Notes: generated by a model not told the origin, from the sequence alone. DNA of 64,000 nt from Parietichytrium sp. I65-24A (GCA_012862575.1 BLSF01000018.1:377680-441679), one strand, 5' to 3'; shown: positions 49,825-60,341, counted from the first letter of the stretch. A program made the numbers and translations.

Positions 49825-51226
49825 CCTGCTCTTCCGGGGTCCAAATGAACTCACAGTCAATCACCCGACAAAATTTAGCCAATCTGTCCCCAATCGTCCG
49901 TGTCCAATTCCGACTTTCTAGCTCTCAGGGTCAGTCACTCAAGCGCCGGTGGTATTATGTACAACCTAGTCTTTTCGTCACCGAAAGATCGACGATAGAG
50001 TTGCAGTCCTCGCTCGCATAAGCACTACAGGAAAATCCACTTCAATCGATGGCTCAGACAAACAAACAAACAAATAAACCACACTTTTCTACACCGCTAC
50101 ACCGCTACACCTGTAAGCTTGTACACCTCGCCGCTGTGCGACAGCTCTTCGCCAGTGTCCCCGGGGCCCGTGCCGTTTCTAACGGATTTCCTGTGCCGTT
50201 TCTAACGGATTTTAAACGACAATTTGGCGCGCAACCAGCCGCTGTTTCAGTGAGTCAGTGAGTCGCGCAACAAAACTTGACGAGGTGAAGCTCTAACTAT
50301 GAACGCTTTCTTCTTCTCTTTCGCTCTCTCCCACCTTCTTCCTTCTTCCTTCTTCCTCTTCGCGTACCGCGTACCGCGTACTGCCGCTCACTCGTTCAGC
50401 GCGCGAGCTGGCAGCCGGCTGCTGAACCGTGTACGCGGACGATATTTGCGCGGGATTTTCTTGCCGCGTGCGAGGATTTGGCTCACAGCTAGACAGCCGG
50501 GTTCGGTGGCAGACGCACGAGGCAGTCGAAGGGTGTGGACCGGGGAGGAGGTAGGTGTAGATATGGAAGGAGTAGAACGACGGGGTGCGATGTGTACAAG
50601 ACCTCGTGCGACTGTGATCAGAGAGCTGGCGTGAGAGAACCGTAGCGCCGCAGAGAGAGAACCCGGGTTCTGAACGGGTTCTTGGTTCTTGTCATCGGCC
50701 AATCACTTGGATATTAGCAACCAGAAGGTTGAAAAAAAACGCAGGTATTCCTTTTTGTTGCGATGACGACTGCATCCAAAGTATACTATAGTTTACCTTA
50801 AGGTGTCGCCGTAGACTCCATCTACCTTCTACGGTAGCTGGCGGAACCCATCGACGGTAAGAGTCTCCAATCATCCAATCATCCTCATGATTGCGGTATA
50901 TCTTCAACGGAGGCGACGACCCGAGCAAATCAGCACCGTAATCAATTATTGATCGTCATATCTGTTCCTAAAATCCATCCCGAGCACCGACACATATCAG
51001 CCTCGCCTTTCGGTGCAGTCAGTCAACTCCAGACTCTCCAGACAAACACATCTACTCCAATCCATAATCACAAGAACCCATCTCCCCTCAAGAACCCACT
51101 CTCGCGCCACCTTCTCGACCAACACACAAACGGACTCGAGCGGACCCGCGCGGACACACCACAAGGCCCAACGCACTCAGTCCCATCCGTCCCATTCGTC
51201 CCATTCGTCCCATTCCCACCGGTACG
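49825..51226. other. Divergent promoter region
   Basis: 1.4 kb between diverging starts; no gene seen. A TCCCATTCG-type 9-bp repeat (51181-51216) directly precedes the next ATG. Confidence 0.55.
51181..51216. repeat. 9-bp tandem repeat (TCCCATTCG-type) upstream of a start codon
   Basis: About four copies ending 11 bases before the ATG at 51227, so likely in the 5' leader. Confidence 0.85.
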
Positions 51227-51712
51227 ATGCTGCTGTCCCGCGCCTGTGCGCGCTCGCTGGCTAGTGCGCGCTTTGGCGTGGCGCGTGGTGCCGGTGCGCG
51301 CAAGTGTGGGGCGGTGAGAGGGTACGCGGCGAGGACGAGCGCGAAGACAGAGACAAAGACAGAGACAGAGAAGGGGAAGAGCAGCGGCGGAGGGATGCAG
51401 ATAGCGCTGGTGTCGCTGTGCTTTGCGCTGGGGCTGCAGGTGGCGCAGGCGCAGAGGGACAAGAAGGCGGCGGAGCACAAGATGGCGGAGATGGAGAAGG
51501 TGCACGTGAACAAGGAGGACGTGTTCGAGGAGATTCGCGAGGAGCTGCGGAAGAGCGAGTGGGCCAAGGAGCTCGTGGAGGAGATGGGGGTGGCCGACTC
51601 GAAGGACGGCAAGATGGCGGCCATGCTGAGGTCGAGGGTGCTCACCGTCATTGATAACTATTCACTGCTCAGTCTGGGACAGAAGGAGGACCTTGCGGCG
51701 CCTGGCGAATGA
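51227..51712 (+). CDS. Small probable mitochondrial membrane protein, unknown
   Basis: 161 residues, ATG at 51227. The first ~40 residues (MLLSRACARSLASARFGVAR...) are Arg/Ala/Ser-rich without acids, a strong presequence-like profile. A single hydrophobic segment follows (MQIALVSLCFALGLQVAQA, about 57-75), then a charged helical tail. The layout of presequence, one membrane pass and coiled tail fits a small inner-membrane subunit or assembly factor, but no family is recognised. A TETKTETEK repeat lies just before the membrane segment. Confidence 0.65.
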   Translation: MLLSRACARSLASARFGVARGAGARKCGAVRGYAARTSAKTETKTETEKGKSSGGGMQIALVSLCFALGLQVAQAQRDKKAAEHKMAEMEKVHVNKEDVFEEIREELRKSEWAKELVEEMGVADSKDGKMAAMLRSRVLTVIDNYSLLSLGQKEDLAAPGE

Positions 51713-52231
51713 GCTCTCTGGCTCGCAGAGTTTCCCAACACACTAATTATGAATTTAGCACCTTTTGGTTATTTGCCTGCTTGTTCTTTCTCTTTTTCTT
51801 TCTTTCTTTCCGAGATTGCCATGGTGTTCAGCCTGTGGTCTGCGTCCAGACCCACCTCGTCTATTTATGTCGCTGCAAAGCGACCTGACGAGCAGGAGCT
51901 CAAGGCTATTGATGATTCTTCTTGCTATTCCTGCGCCAAAAAGGAGAACGATCACGTCTTGGCAGCATTTACGCACTGCTTCACAATTTCGGAACATGTT
52001 GTTCATGAATGGCAAGTCGTCAAATAGCACACAGCGAATGGGAGCGCTTCTGCTCTTCTTTCATCTGAGCTAGCCTAGCTAGTCTAGAGAGTCTTTACTT
52101 TCAGCTTTTACTGCTTTTTTACAGTTAATTCAATTGAAAATGTCTGAGAGCAAAAAAATGTTCTGTATCCCAGTACCGCGTCTATACTCGTCAAAGTGGG
52201 CTGGCTGGAATGGCAAGCTAGGTTGAAGAGT
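51713..52231. other. Convergent 3' region between small mitochondrial gene and VPS11
   Basis: About 0.5 kb; no convincing gene on either strand. Confidence 0.5.
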
Positions 52232-55200
52232 CTACCCGAAAGGGTTTGTAGAAGCGCCAGCTCTTCTTGGTTCGCCCGCAACTCCTTGCGGTCTCTTTTG
52301 TGTACCAAAGGCAGAGTCTATCGTAGCAGAGCTTCGCCTGGTCTGTAGCGCTTCCTCTCCAAATTGAAACCCTTCGAACCTTGAGAGCAGCGGAGAACCA
52401 CTGAGCTTGCTCTGAGGCTGATCCGTTTCGAAGAGGCACTTGGAAAAGTACTCAGCGATCGTTGCGAACCCATCGGAGGAAATTTCCAGCTGGTTAAAAA
52501 ACTCTTCGTCCACGTTTGCGGCGTTCTGCTGCAGCTTTTGGATGATGTCGGCAACGGAGTTTTGCTCCGCAATGCACTTCGGGTCCTCCAGAGCCTTGTT
52601 CGATGGAGCCGGACCATTTGTCCGCGCAGTAAACACAGCAGCGGTATCAGCAGCAATGCTGCCTCCAGGCAGACTGGAAATGTTGTAAGAATTGCCGGAC
52701 AGAAAGTGTACTGTTGGCAGCTCCAACGGAGCCCCAGTCAAGTTGCACTTGGTGCTGGTGAAGACTTTAGGCATCGTACGAAGTTCGTGTATCTCTCGCT
52801 TCATATTTTCAGTATCATCGCGAAGGTGCTTGATGGCACTGTTGTGCTCGTCAATCATTTGCTGGGAATTAGTCAGCTGGCTCATAATATATGGCCGGAT
52901 AGTACTCAAAGGAATGGCGGGATTCTTGGCGAGAATCTCGATAGCAACCAAGGGTGGGAGAATCCGCTGGCGCTCAATATGGTGAAGTACCTCCTGAATC
53001 TCGCGTTCGTTTACGCCGTCCTTTTCCTGTGCAAAGTACATGAGCACCTGGACCCACAAATTAGGATCCTTTGAGCCATACGTTTTACACTTGGCGAGGA
53101 CGGAGGCGCTGTCTCCAATCTCCATGTAGTGGCGCATGAGCATATGGTACATCTGCAGCCTCTCGAATAGGAAAAGCTGCCCCTTGCGAAAACCGTTTGA
53201 TTGAACAAGGACGAGAGCCTGGTGCGAGTCGTACTGCGCTGCAGGGTTTTTCAGAATTGCCAACGCCTGCTGCTCTGCAGCGAGGCGCTTTGCCTCGTCG
53301 GGCTGGTTTTTCACGACGGTTTGAGACAAAACGAGCTCTAGCAACGTGTTCCACACTAACGGCGAAGCGTGCACTCCGCCATCGGTCTCGACTACGCTTT
53401 GAAGAAAGGTGAGCAGAAATTTGGGGTGGTCCACAAAAGTATGTATAAACTCCTCCGCGTTGGGGTGCACCTCGCTGACCGCCTTGCTGCTATCCTTCAT
53501 CCACTCTCCTGGGGCGCAGCAGAGTCTAATGATTGCTGCAGTTGTTTCTTGGGGAAGCGTATCAACCAGCGTCTTACCGTGCACCACCAAGTACTCCTTC
53601 GCCTCGTGGGGCATCAGCTCCCGCAAGAAATCTAGCGCCTTAACAAAGTCGTTTTGGTCATCCATTAGCACCTCGAGGTAGAGCCGGTGCTCCTCGTGAT
53701 CCCGCGCTAATAACAGGGCTTGCTCAAAGTAACCTGAAGCACGCAAAACAGTCACTGCCGCTTGAACATCGATACTGGCCGTGATTCTTGGGTTGCGCAC
53801 GAAGGCCGCCAACTTCAATTCGTTCTTTTGTTTGGTATAGCAGTTCAACAACAAGGTGGTGTGGTCGCCAGTTGGTTTCATTTGAGGGTGGTTGTGCAAA
53901 GCCTCCAGATACTGCGTGAGGTTTTCGATCCGCTGCGAGTCCAAGTACCTCCGAATGACGTAAGATGGCTCAATGTGGCCGATGGTCCTGCAGTACTGGG
54001 TCATCGCGTCGTCGTAGTTACCCTTGGCGTAGAGGTGGTCGCCGTACATTTTGTAAATATCCATGACCTGACCGTCGGAGCAGTCCGAGGCGGCGGCGAG
54101 AGATATGGCGGAGGGATACAGATTTCGTCGAAACAAGTCGTCCAGCTTGGTCTGAGTGTCCTTCTCCTTAAGTACGAAAAGGCGTTGCGTGGTGGTGAAG
54201 ATAAGGAGCTTGTTCCACTGCCGAGCGAGAAACTCGACCTGGCCCATCTCCTCTCGCTGGAGAGTAAAGCTGACCGCGATAAACTTGCTGCGGAAGTCGT
54301 AAAGCTGCACCACATCGTTCGCCTCTTCTCTGGACGCCGCAGGGGTCTCCGCGGAGTTGTCGGTTGCCTGGCTCACTACCACCAGATAGTCCTTGTACCA
54401 CATGAGTTTCGATTTGTCCCCCATCACCGCGTACACCGACCCGGGGTCTTCAGGAGAAAAGAACTCTACGCGATCAGACTTTCCGAGCACGAATTGCGCT
54501 TTGCGGTCTTTCGTCTCGGACACCATTCCCAAGCCCTGCGCAGTCACAGGCCTTGCAACGCAACAGCAGCCCAGCGGACATCCCTCGGAGTCCAGCTCCG
54601 GGCCAGGCTCTACATCGCCAAGACGGGCCGATTTTGTAAACGCAGCGCGGCCCGCGGTCGCCACCGCATTCGTGTGGTAGGAGCGCAAATTCTTCTCGGT
54701 GGCCACCCAGAGCCACACTGTGCCGTCCGATTTCGAGCTAAACCCAACACCTGTGACCAGCGTTCTGCCAACGTGCTTGAACGTCTGAAGTGTCGTGTAA
54801 ACGAGCCCTTTGTCTTGCAGCAGGGTCGCGGAGGAGTTCACCATTGGCGCTGCCGGGGGCGCTGCTGCAGACGCAGTGGAGCCTCGGCTGCCAGCTCCTG
54901 AACTCGAAGCACCAGCGGCCCCAACCCCAACGCCTGAGCTGTTAAGATTTGAAGTCGCCGCAGCAGAACCGAGCATTCCAGAGGCGGGCACAGCATTGTG
55001 CATGGCCGCCGACGCGCCCGCGATATGCTGTATCTCGCTGTTGATTAGGCTCGCGAGTGACGAGTGCGCCGTCTGAGCGTACGGGTCCGCGCGGATGAGC
55101 AGCACATTGCCGTCGCTGAATCCTATGGCCATCTGCGCGAGGTCCTCCGTGACGTCCAGGCACGTGAGCCACGGCCACTCAAAGTGCGGCTCACGCGGGC

Positions 55201-55660
55201 CGTCGCCTGCCCAGTACGGCTTGCTCTTCTCCTTGGCCAGCGCTGCTCCCAGCACAAACGCACGAGCCAGCTCCACCGTAACCTGCCCCGACCTGCTGCT
55301 GCGGGCCACGCGCCATATCTTGACCACGCTCTCCAGCGTCGTGGCCCCGCCTCCGCCTCCGCCGCCGCCTCTCTGCGGCCCGTCGCCCACTGTCACCACC
55401 ACGCCGCGCGATTTGAGCTGGTGCACCAGATTCACTCGCCGCGAGTGCGCGCGCACCCTGGCCGCCACGCCCAGGTCGCGATCCAGGAGCTCCAGCCCGC
55501 CCTCGCTCGTCCCCGCAGCCAACAGACCGCTGCCCCCGCCGCTCGCGCAGCACAGACGCCCTTCGCCAGCCGCACCCTCGGCCTCCTCGGCCTCCGCAAC
55601 AACGCCGCCGCGCCGCACGACGCCCTCGCCTGTCGCGAAGAAGTTGAACCGCTTCAGCAT
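52232..55660 (-). CDS. VPS11: VPS11, CORVET/HOPS core subunit
   Basis: 1142 residues, one exon, ATG at 55660 (MLKRFNFFATGEG). VPS11 is the shared core of the CORVET and HOPS tethering complexes, which bridge endosomes and lysosomes before fusion. The N-terminal ~400 residues are propeller-like. The middle is alpha-solenoid, including MYGDHLYAKGNYDDAMTQY and VIRRYLDSQRIENLTQYLEAL, both characteristic of VPS11. The C-terminus keeps LELPTVHFLSGNSYN (near 980) and the following EEFFNQLEISSDGFATIAEYF, which match human LELPSVHFLCGHSFH and the helix after it. The RING metal ligands are largely gone: C-x2-C reads CNLT and HFLCGH reads HFLSGN. A low-complexity insertion lies around 245-275. Identification is secure. 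Confidence 0.92.
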   Translation of the reverse strand: MLKRFNFFATGEGVVRRGGVVAEAEEAEGAAGEGRLCCASGGGSGLLAAGTSEGGLELLDRDLGVAARVRAHSRRVNLVHQLKSRGVVVTVGDGPQRGGGGGGGGATTLESVVKIWRVARSSRSGQVTVELARAFVLGAALAKEKSKPYWAGDGPREPHFEWPWLTCLDVTEDLAQMAIGFSDGNVLLIRADPYAQTAHSSLASLINSEIQHIAGASAAMHNAVPASGMLGSAAATSNLNSSGVGVGAAGASSSGAGSRGSTASAAAPPAAPMVNSSATLLQDKGLVYTTLQTFKHVGRTLVTGVGFSSKSDGTVWLWVATEKNLRSYHTNAVATAGRAAFTKSARLGDVEPGPELDSEGCPLGCCCVARPVTAQGLGMVSETKDRKAQFVLGKSDRVEFFSPEDPGSVYAVMGDKSKLMWYKDYLVVVSQATDNSAETPAASREEANDVVQLYDFRSKFIAVSFTLQREEMGQVEFLARQWNKLLIFTTTQRLFVLKEKDTQTKLDDLFRRNLYPSAISLAAASDCSDGQVMDIYKMYGDHLYAKGNYDDAMTQYCRTIGHIEPSYVIRRYLDSQRIENLTQYLEALHNHPQMKPTGDHTTLLLNCYTKQKNELKLAAFVRNPRITASIDVQAAVTVLRASGYFEQALLLARDHEEHRLYLEVLMDDQNDFVKALDFLRELMPHEAKEYLVVHGKTLVDTLPQETTAAIIRLCCAPGEWMKDSSKAVSEVHPNAEEFIHTFVDHPKFLLTFLQSVVETDGGVHASPLVWNTLLELVLSQTVVKNQPDEAKRLAAEQQALAILKNPAAQYDSHQALVLVQSNGFRKGQLFLFERLQMYHMLMRHYMEIGDSASVLAKCKTYGSKDPNLWVQVLMYFAQEKDGVNEREIQEVLHHIERQRILPPLVAIEILAKNPAIPLSTIRPYIMSQLTNSQQMIDEHNSAIKHLRDDTENMKREIHELRTMPKVFTSTKCNLTGAPLELPTVHFLSGNSYNISSLPGGSIAADTAAVFTARTNGPAPSNKALEDPKCIAEQNSVADIIQKLQQNAANVDEEFFNQLEISSDGFATIAEYFSKCLFETDQPQSKLSGSPLLSRFEGFQFGEEALQTRRSSATIDSAFGTQKRPQGVAGEPRRAGASTNPFG

Positions 55661-55664
55661 ACTG

Positions 55665-55712
55665 CCTGATCACCTGATCACCTGATCACCTGATCACCTG
55701 ATCACCTGATCA
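55665..55712. repeat. 8-bp tandem repeat (CCTGATCA x6) just upstream of VPS11
   Basis: Six perfect copies, each with the palindrome TGATCA, ending only four bases before the VPS11 ATG. It is therefore almost certainly in the transcribed leader or core promoter. Confidence 0.92.
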
Positions 55713-56320
55713 CCTGCCGAGGCCGCGGAGGACGTGCCACTCCGCCTTGCTCTGGCTCTGGCTCTTACTTTGCTTTGCTTACTTTGCTTACTTTGACCTC
55801 TTGGTATCTCTTGGTATCTCTTGGGAGATCTTGCGGGTCAAGGATGGTCAAGGATGGTCAAGGATGGTCAAGGTATACCAAGTTACCGAGTTGGATCATA
55901 GAGGGAATAGAGGGTAAGAGATAGGGAGATAGGAGATAGAGTGGATCTTTCCCTTGGAGTTTATAGAACTTGCATGGTTTCACACTGCGGCAGGAGCGAG
56001 CGAAGGTGTCTATGGCAAACTGTGATGGCGAGAACCAGCGCCGTGAAAGGCAGGTGCGAGTGCGAGTGCGAGTGCGAATGCGAATGCAAGTGGAAATGGA
56101 AATGAAAGTGCCGGCCTTTAACATCGCAGCTGACTTTGTTTCGAGGGACGATGGAAGAGGCGATGGTGAACGGGGGAGAGGGAACAGGGGAAAACAGATA
56201 AATCGGTTCGATGGAGTTCGACTCGAGTGCCGGTTGGGGCTTGGGCTTTTACGCGCCTGGGTTTGGTTCACGGGGGATGGATCAGAATTCAGAATTCAGA
56301 ATGCACATTCACATCAAGTA
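55713..56320. other. Intergenic between VPS11 and the first sulfotransferase-like gene
   Basis: Contains AGGATGGTCA x3-4 at 55841-55872 and GTGCGA/GCGAAT repeats at 56056-56100. No gene seen. Confidence 0.55.
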
Positions 56321-57826
56321 TCAAGTAGGTGGGTACAGAGAATCTCGCGGCGAGGAAACATTGAATGGCTGTGTCGCGCAGGAGCCGAAGCGACGCCAAG
56401 GCTGGTGTTGCGAGGTAATGTCGTAGCCGAAAACGGAAAATGCACGCATGATCTCGGGCACGCCCTGGACCTGGTGCGCGAGCTCCACAAAGCGCTCTTC
56501 GTTCGGCCACTTGCGGCCAGAGTATGAATGGCGGTGTGGCACAAAGTTGGCGCTGATAAAGTCGGTCGAGATGCGCTCGCGCACTTCGGCAGGAGATATC
56601 CCGAGGAAACCGCCAAGCCTTTCGTAGCATTCGCTATGGACATCCACGACATCTTCGATGCGAACGATCATGTACTGCTCTGGGCTCAATGCTTGCGCAG
56701 CCCATGTGTAAATTTCAAGATTCAAATTTGCCCAAAACTTCAGTCTTGCCACGGGGTTCTTCGGGCAACGGGCACCGTCAAAGTACGCGCTGCACAGACT
56801 ATTGTACATGTTCTGGTTCCGGACACCCAGCGCAACATCCCTGCCATCCCGAATGACATGCACAAACTTGAACTGCGAGCCAAACGCAGCTTTGAAGAAT
56901 GGAAGCATCATCGCCGTGCGAGGATGCTTGAACCCAAAAAGACGTCTCGGCGACAGCGCCGGCTCGACTCTCAGATCCTGTGCGACGTGGCTTTGCATGC
57001 TTCGAACAATCTTTCCGACAAACTGCAACCCGCACTGCCAGATGGTGCTGTTCTTCACTGCGTCTTCCGAGTATGTGACTTGGTGCAGATGTTTCGCGAT
57101 CCAACTATAGACAAAGTAGGAGCCCGCAGTTTTGAGGCCGCCTCCCTCTTGCTCGCAAACTCTCATCGGGACCTTGCTCATGAAAACGTGAGAATCAAGG
57201 GCCCTCGTTGCAGTCATTGGGATATTTGCGTGGTCATAGAACCCCAAGTCGACGCCAAGACGCGACAGGAGCATGTGCACCCCCCTCGTTCCAGAATCCC
57301 CGATTCCACCAACGAGTATAGGACCTGGGTTCTCAGGGCCCATCCCTTGTAACGCTAATCCGATTTGTGTTTTCGCCTCTTGGAAACAATCTCCATGCGC
57401 GACGGCTACCTCATTCGCTCGAAGGCGGCTGGAGTGTTCGCCGACATCTCTCTGGCTCAACGGAGTCTGCCGGGGCTTTCTGGCTGGCGGAGTACTTGTT
57501 TCGTTGTTTTCTACAGTACGAGGAGCCACTGTATGGCCTCGTTGGACGCTCCCCAAGGCAATGGACACGTCCTCCACATTTATACGTACCAAAGCTGAAC
57601 ATGTCAGCCACACCGCAATTGCAAGGATCAATATGCCTATTCTCAAACAAAATATCCTTCTTGCATGGGCCAAAATACCTTGAACAGCTTCTTCGCTGCT
57701 TCTCGGGGAAGAAGACTTGCGGAGTCGTCTCCAAACATTCTCAGTGCTCGCATTCTCATCTGCACTCAGGGGCAAGGACTCGGCAACATAGAGCTGAAAA
57801 TCTGTCTTCCGTGTTCTGTTCGCCAT
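56321..57826 (-). CDS. Sulfotransferase-like type II membrane protein (paralogue 1)
   Basis: 501 residues, ATG at 57826. One hydrophobic segment near 62-82 (FCLRIGILILAIAVWLTCSA) after a basic cytosolic stub predicts a type II Golgi protein. The catalytic region starts with GGIGDSGTRGVH (about 172-183), the place of the 5'-phosphosulfate loop, and includes FKFVHVIRDGRDVALG (about 317-332), the classic 3'-phosphate signature of PAPS-dependent sulfotransferases. Probable role: sulfating glycans or glycoproteins of the cell coat. The acceptor is unknown. It lies just downstream of a close paralogue in the same orientation. Confidence 0.78.
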   Translation of the reverse strand: MANRTRKTDFQLYVAESLPLSADENASTENVWRRLRKSSSPRSSEEAVQGILAHARRIFCLRIGILILAIAVWLTCSALVRINVEDVSIALGSVQRGHTVAPRTVENNETSTPPARKPRQTPLSQRDVGEHSSRLRANEVAVAHGDCFQEAKTQIGLALQGMGPENPGPILVGGIGDSGTRGVHMLLSRLGVDLGFYDHANIPMTATRALDSHVFMSKVPMRVCEQEGGGLKTAGSYFVYSWIAKHLHQVTYSEDAVKNSTIWQCGLQFVGKIVRSMQSHVAQDLRVEPALSPRRLFGFKHPRTAMMLPFFKAAFGSQFKFVHVIRDGRDVALGVRNQNMYNSLCSAYFDGARCPKNPVARLKFWANLNLEIYTWAAQALSPEQYMIVRIEDVVDVHSECYERLGGFLGISPAEVRERISTDFISANFVPHRHSYSGRKWPNEERFVELAHQVQGVPEIMRAFSVFGYDITSQHQPWRRFGSCATQPFNVSSPRDSLYPPT

Positions 57827-58952
57827 TTTTCCCGATCTGACCTATATACTGAACCGCCCTGCATCGCCAGCGCTTTCCCTCGCGCCCTCGCTCCGCCTCC
57901 GCAGTTTTTCTTATACCCGTATCGTTCCGAAATGGGGGTCTGCGCGGTGAGACCGAATTGGATTTTGCCACCTGCTAGCGCCGACAGCAGTGCGCGCCTT
58001 TCCTGATCTTCATCGAGATGCAAACAAGCGTAGCTGATTTCGGTGTGCACCATGTGGGGTAATGTCTGGAGTAAGCTTAGCGCCATCAGAGTCTTCAAGT
58101 TGTGAATCGCGTCACGTGAAGATCCGTATGCTACTAGTGGCGTTGACAAATCAGTAGAAGCGAACATCGTAGAGAGACCAAAAGGGTCACGCAACTAACC
58201 CAAATCATTTCGATGTCTTTTGTAAGCGAGTCTATGAGAAGATACCGGCGGAAAGGTCTGAAGCTTGTTCCGTATCTGTACGAGTTCAATACCCGTACCG
58301 GTACTTGCTTGTCAATCAAAGCTGCTGGGCTCGGATGGGCTCGGATCGCGACGCGTCGATTGACTCCATTGATGACAACATGCGACTGCGAGTTGCACCT
58401 CTGAATGAGAGCAGCCTATGACCAACATCGACGAAGTGATACGACTGTAACTCTTGGCTTGGGAGGATGTCTTCGGTTGAGAGATGTTGAGACGCTGTTT
58501 CGGTACTTCACACGAAATTCCAAAGCGAAACTTTCTATTCGAAGCACGTGATGTGGGGCAAGAGGGGCAAGGTAAGCTTACATGCAGTAACATGGGCGAG
58601 TCAAGCAGCGGTGCGGTGGGAAGCTGCCGAAACAAGTTCGGTGTCCAACCTATCATGGTACTCAGAGTCAGTAATGACTGATACGGTGACGTGACAGTAA
58701 ACTTGAATATGGGGCTTCTCAGGGCATTTCAAGTCCGAAACCGAGGAGACTGGGTGGCCGTCAATGACGCACGCGTTCGCAACGTTGCTCGCTAGTTTGT
58801 CATTATCTCCCGCCCTCATAGCTCCTCAGGATGAAAGAAAGCCACCTGATAGAAAAGAACAGTGCGAGCAAGCAGGCTAAGCTGGCCATGAGGAAGGTGA
58901 CAATTGCTTATGCATTTTTACATGATCAAAAATGTTAAATTTACAAGGTACT
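57827..58952. other. Intergenic between the two sulfotransferase-like paralogues
   Basis: 1.1 kb; no further copy or gene recognised. A 142-codon minus frame (57766-58194) runs into the first paralogue's start in another frame and has no motif. Confidence 0.5.
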
Positions 58953-60341
58953 TTACTGCGAGGGCTGTCGGACGCAAGTTCCAACTCTCTCCCAAGGTCT
59001 TTTCGCGGTCAGACGGTACCCAAAGAGATCAAAGACCCTCTTCACGCTTGGAAGCTTGCGGCTAGTGTCACTAAACTGAAAAGAATCATCATCGTCCCAC
59101 TTTTGGCCAAAGTAGCTGTCTCTGTGCGATGCGAACGTAGTCTGAAAGTATTCTGGATTCATAACGCCGTTCGCTGTGGCCGAGTCTATTTTTAAAAAGT
59201 TTGCGAGGCCGCGGATACATTCCAGGCGGCCGTCCATGAGGTCTTCAATTCGGATAGCATAGTATTGGTCTGGGCCAAGGTTTTCGCCTGCCCACTGATA
59301 GACCTCTTCATTCATCTTTGCCCAGAACTGCAATCGTTCAACTAGTGATCTGCCACAATTCCGACCAAAGTACCAGCTGCATAAGGACCGATACATCTTT
59401 TTGTTGCCCCCGTTCGCAACATCGCGACCGTCGCGGATCACGTGCACGAACTTGAACTTGCTTCCCAATGCAGCTTTGAAGAAGGGTAATACTAGGCAGG
59501 TTCGGGGGTGCTTGAATCCGTATCTTAAATGTGGCGACAAACCCGTATCCACCTTTGCATCCTGCCTCACCTGATTTTGCATAGCCTGTGTGATCTTTCC
59601 AACGAATTGCAAACCTGTGTACCAAACAGTATCGTTGTTGATCGACTGCTCGTCGTATCCAATACTGTGAGTTTTCTTTAGCGCGTATTTGTACAAGAAA
59701 TGTGAGTTGCTGTGTTTTATCTCTCCCCCATCTTTGTCGCAAAGTTTGATAGACGTTCGATTCATGAACGCATACGAGTCGTACGAACTCTTCACGCTAT
59801 TTGGAATCCCTGGATACCCGTAATATCCCAGATCAACGTTCCACCGCGAGAGTAAAATTTGCAGTCCACGCGTCCCAGAGTCCCCAATCCCGCCGATCAC
59901 TACTGGCCCTGTTTCATCCGCGCCAATGCCTTCTAATGCAAGGTCTACGTTTCTCCTGGCCTCCTCAAAACAGTCGCCACCAAGAACAGGGATTCGTTCG
60001 GCCGACACGTACACATTGGCGTCGATAGGCCGAATCTCGGGGGCAAAGTCGCCCGATGAAGATGAGGAGTCTGCGCTGCTGTCATCGTAAGCGCTTTCCT
60101 CGTCCCGGTCTGCACTGTGCTTACTTCCTCCCAACCCCAGCGAGCCGCGAATGCCCATGGGCCCACCGTCGTCCAGCGCAACTGGCCTCGAGATTACGTG
60201 CAGAAGAAACACCACCCCTACAACTGGGAGCAACCCCAACCATTTTCTGAATCCACCCAAGCGGTCCATCTCCGCATACTCGTCGACTTGACTGACGAGC
60301 TTCTCTCGTTCCCAAAGCTTGTCCTCGCTCAAACGCCTCAT
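58953..60341 (-). CDS. Sulfotransferase-like type II membrane protein (paralogue 2)
   Basis: The first ATG of the frame is at 60341 (MRRLSEDKLWERE), giving 462 residues. A hydrophobic segment lies near 34-50 (WLGLLPVVGVVFLLHVI), then a Ser/Asp-rich stem. GGIGDSGTRGLQ (about 149-160) and FKFVHVIRDGRDVANG (about 293-308) repeat the two nucleotide-binding signatures of paralogue 1. Other shared blocks include GLQFVGKITQAMQ, GFKHPRTCLVLPFFKAA and YYAIRIEDLMD. The N-terminal membrane and stem regions have diverged completely. Tandem duplication is the simplest origin. Substrate unknown. Confidence 0.78.
   Translation of the reverse strand: MRRLSEDKLWEREKLVSQVDEYAEMDRLGGFRKWLGLLPVVGVVFLLHVISRPVALDDGGPMGIRGSLGLGGSKHSADRDEESAYDDSSADSSSSSGDFAPEIRPIDANVYVSAERIPVLGGDCFEEARRNVDLALEGIGADETGPVVIGGIGDSGTRGLQILLSRWNVDLGYYGYPGIPNSVKSSYDSYAFMNRTSIKLCDKDGGEIKHSNSHFLYKYALKKTHSIGYDEQSINNDTVWYTGLQFVGKITQAMQNQVRQDAKVDTGLSPHLRYGFKHPRTCLVLPFFKAALGSKFKFVHVIRDGRDVANGGNKKMYRSLCSWYFGRNCGRSLVERLQFWAKMNEEVYQWAGENLGPDQYYAIRIEDLMDGRLECIRGLANFLKIDSATANGVMNPEYFQTTFASHRDSYFGQKWDDDDSFQFSDTSRKLPSVKRVFDLFGYRLTAKRPWERVGTCVRQPSQ

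Noticed and set aside
53762-54901. 379-codon plus-strand frame
   Set aside because: Entirely antisense to VPS11, with no motif of its own.
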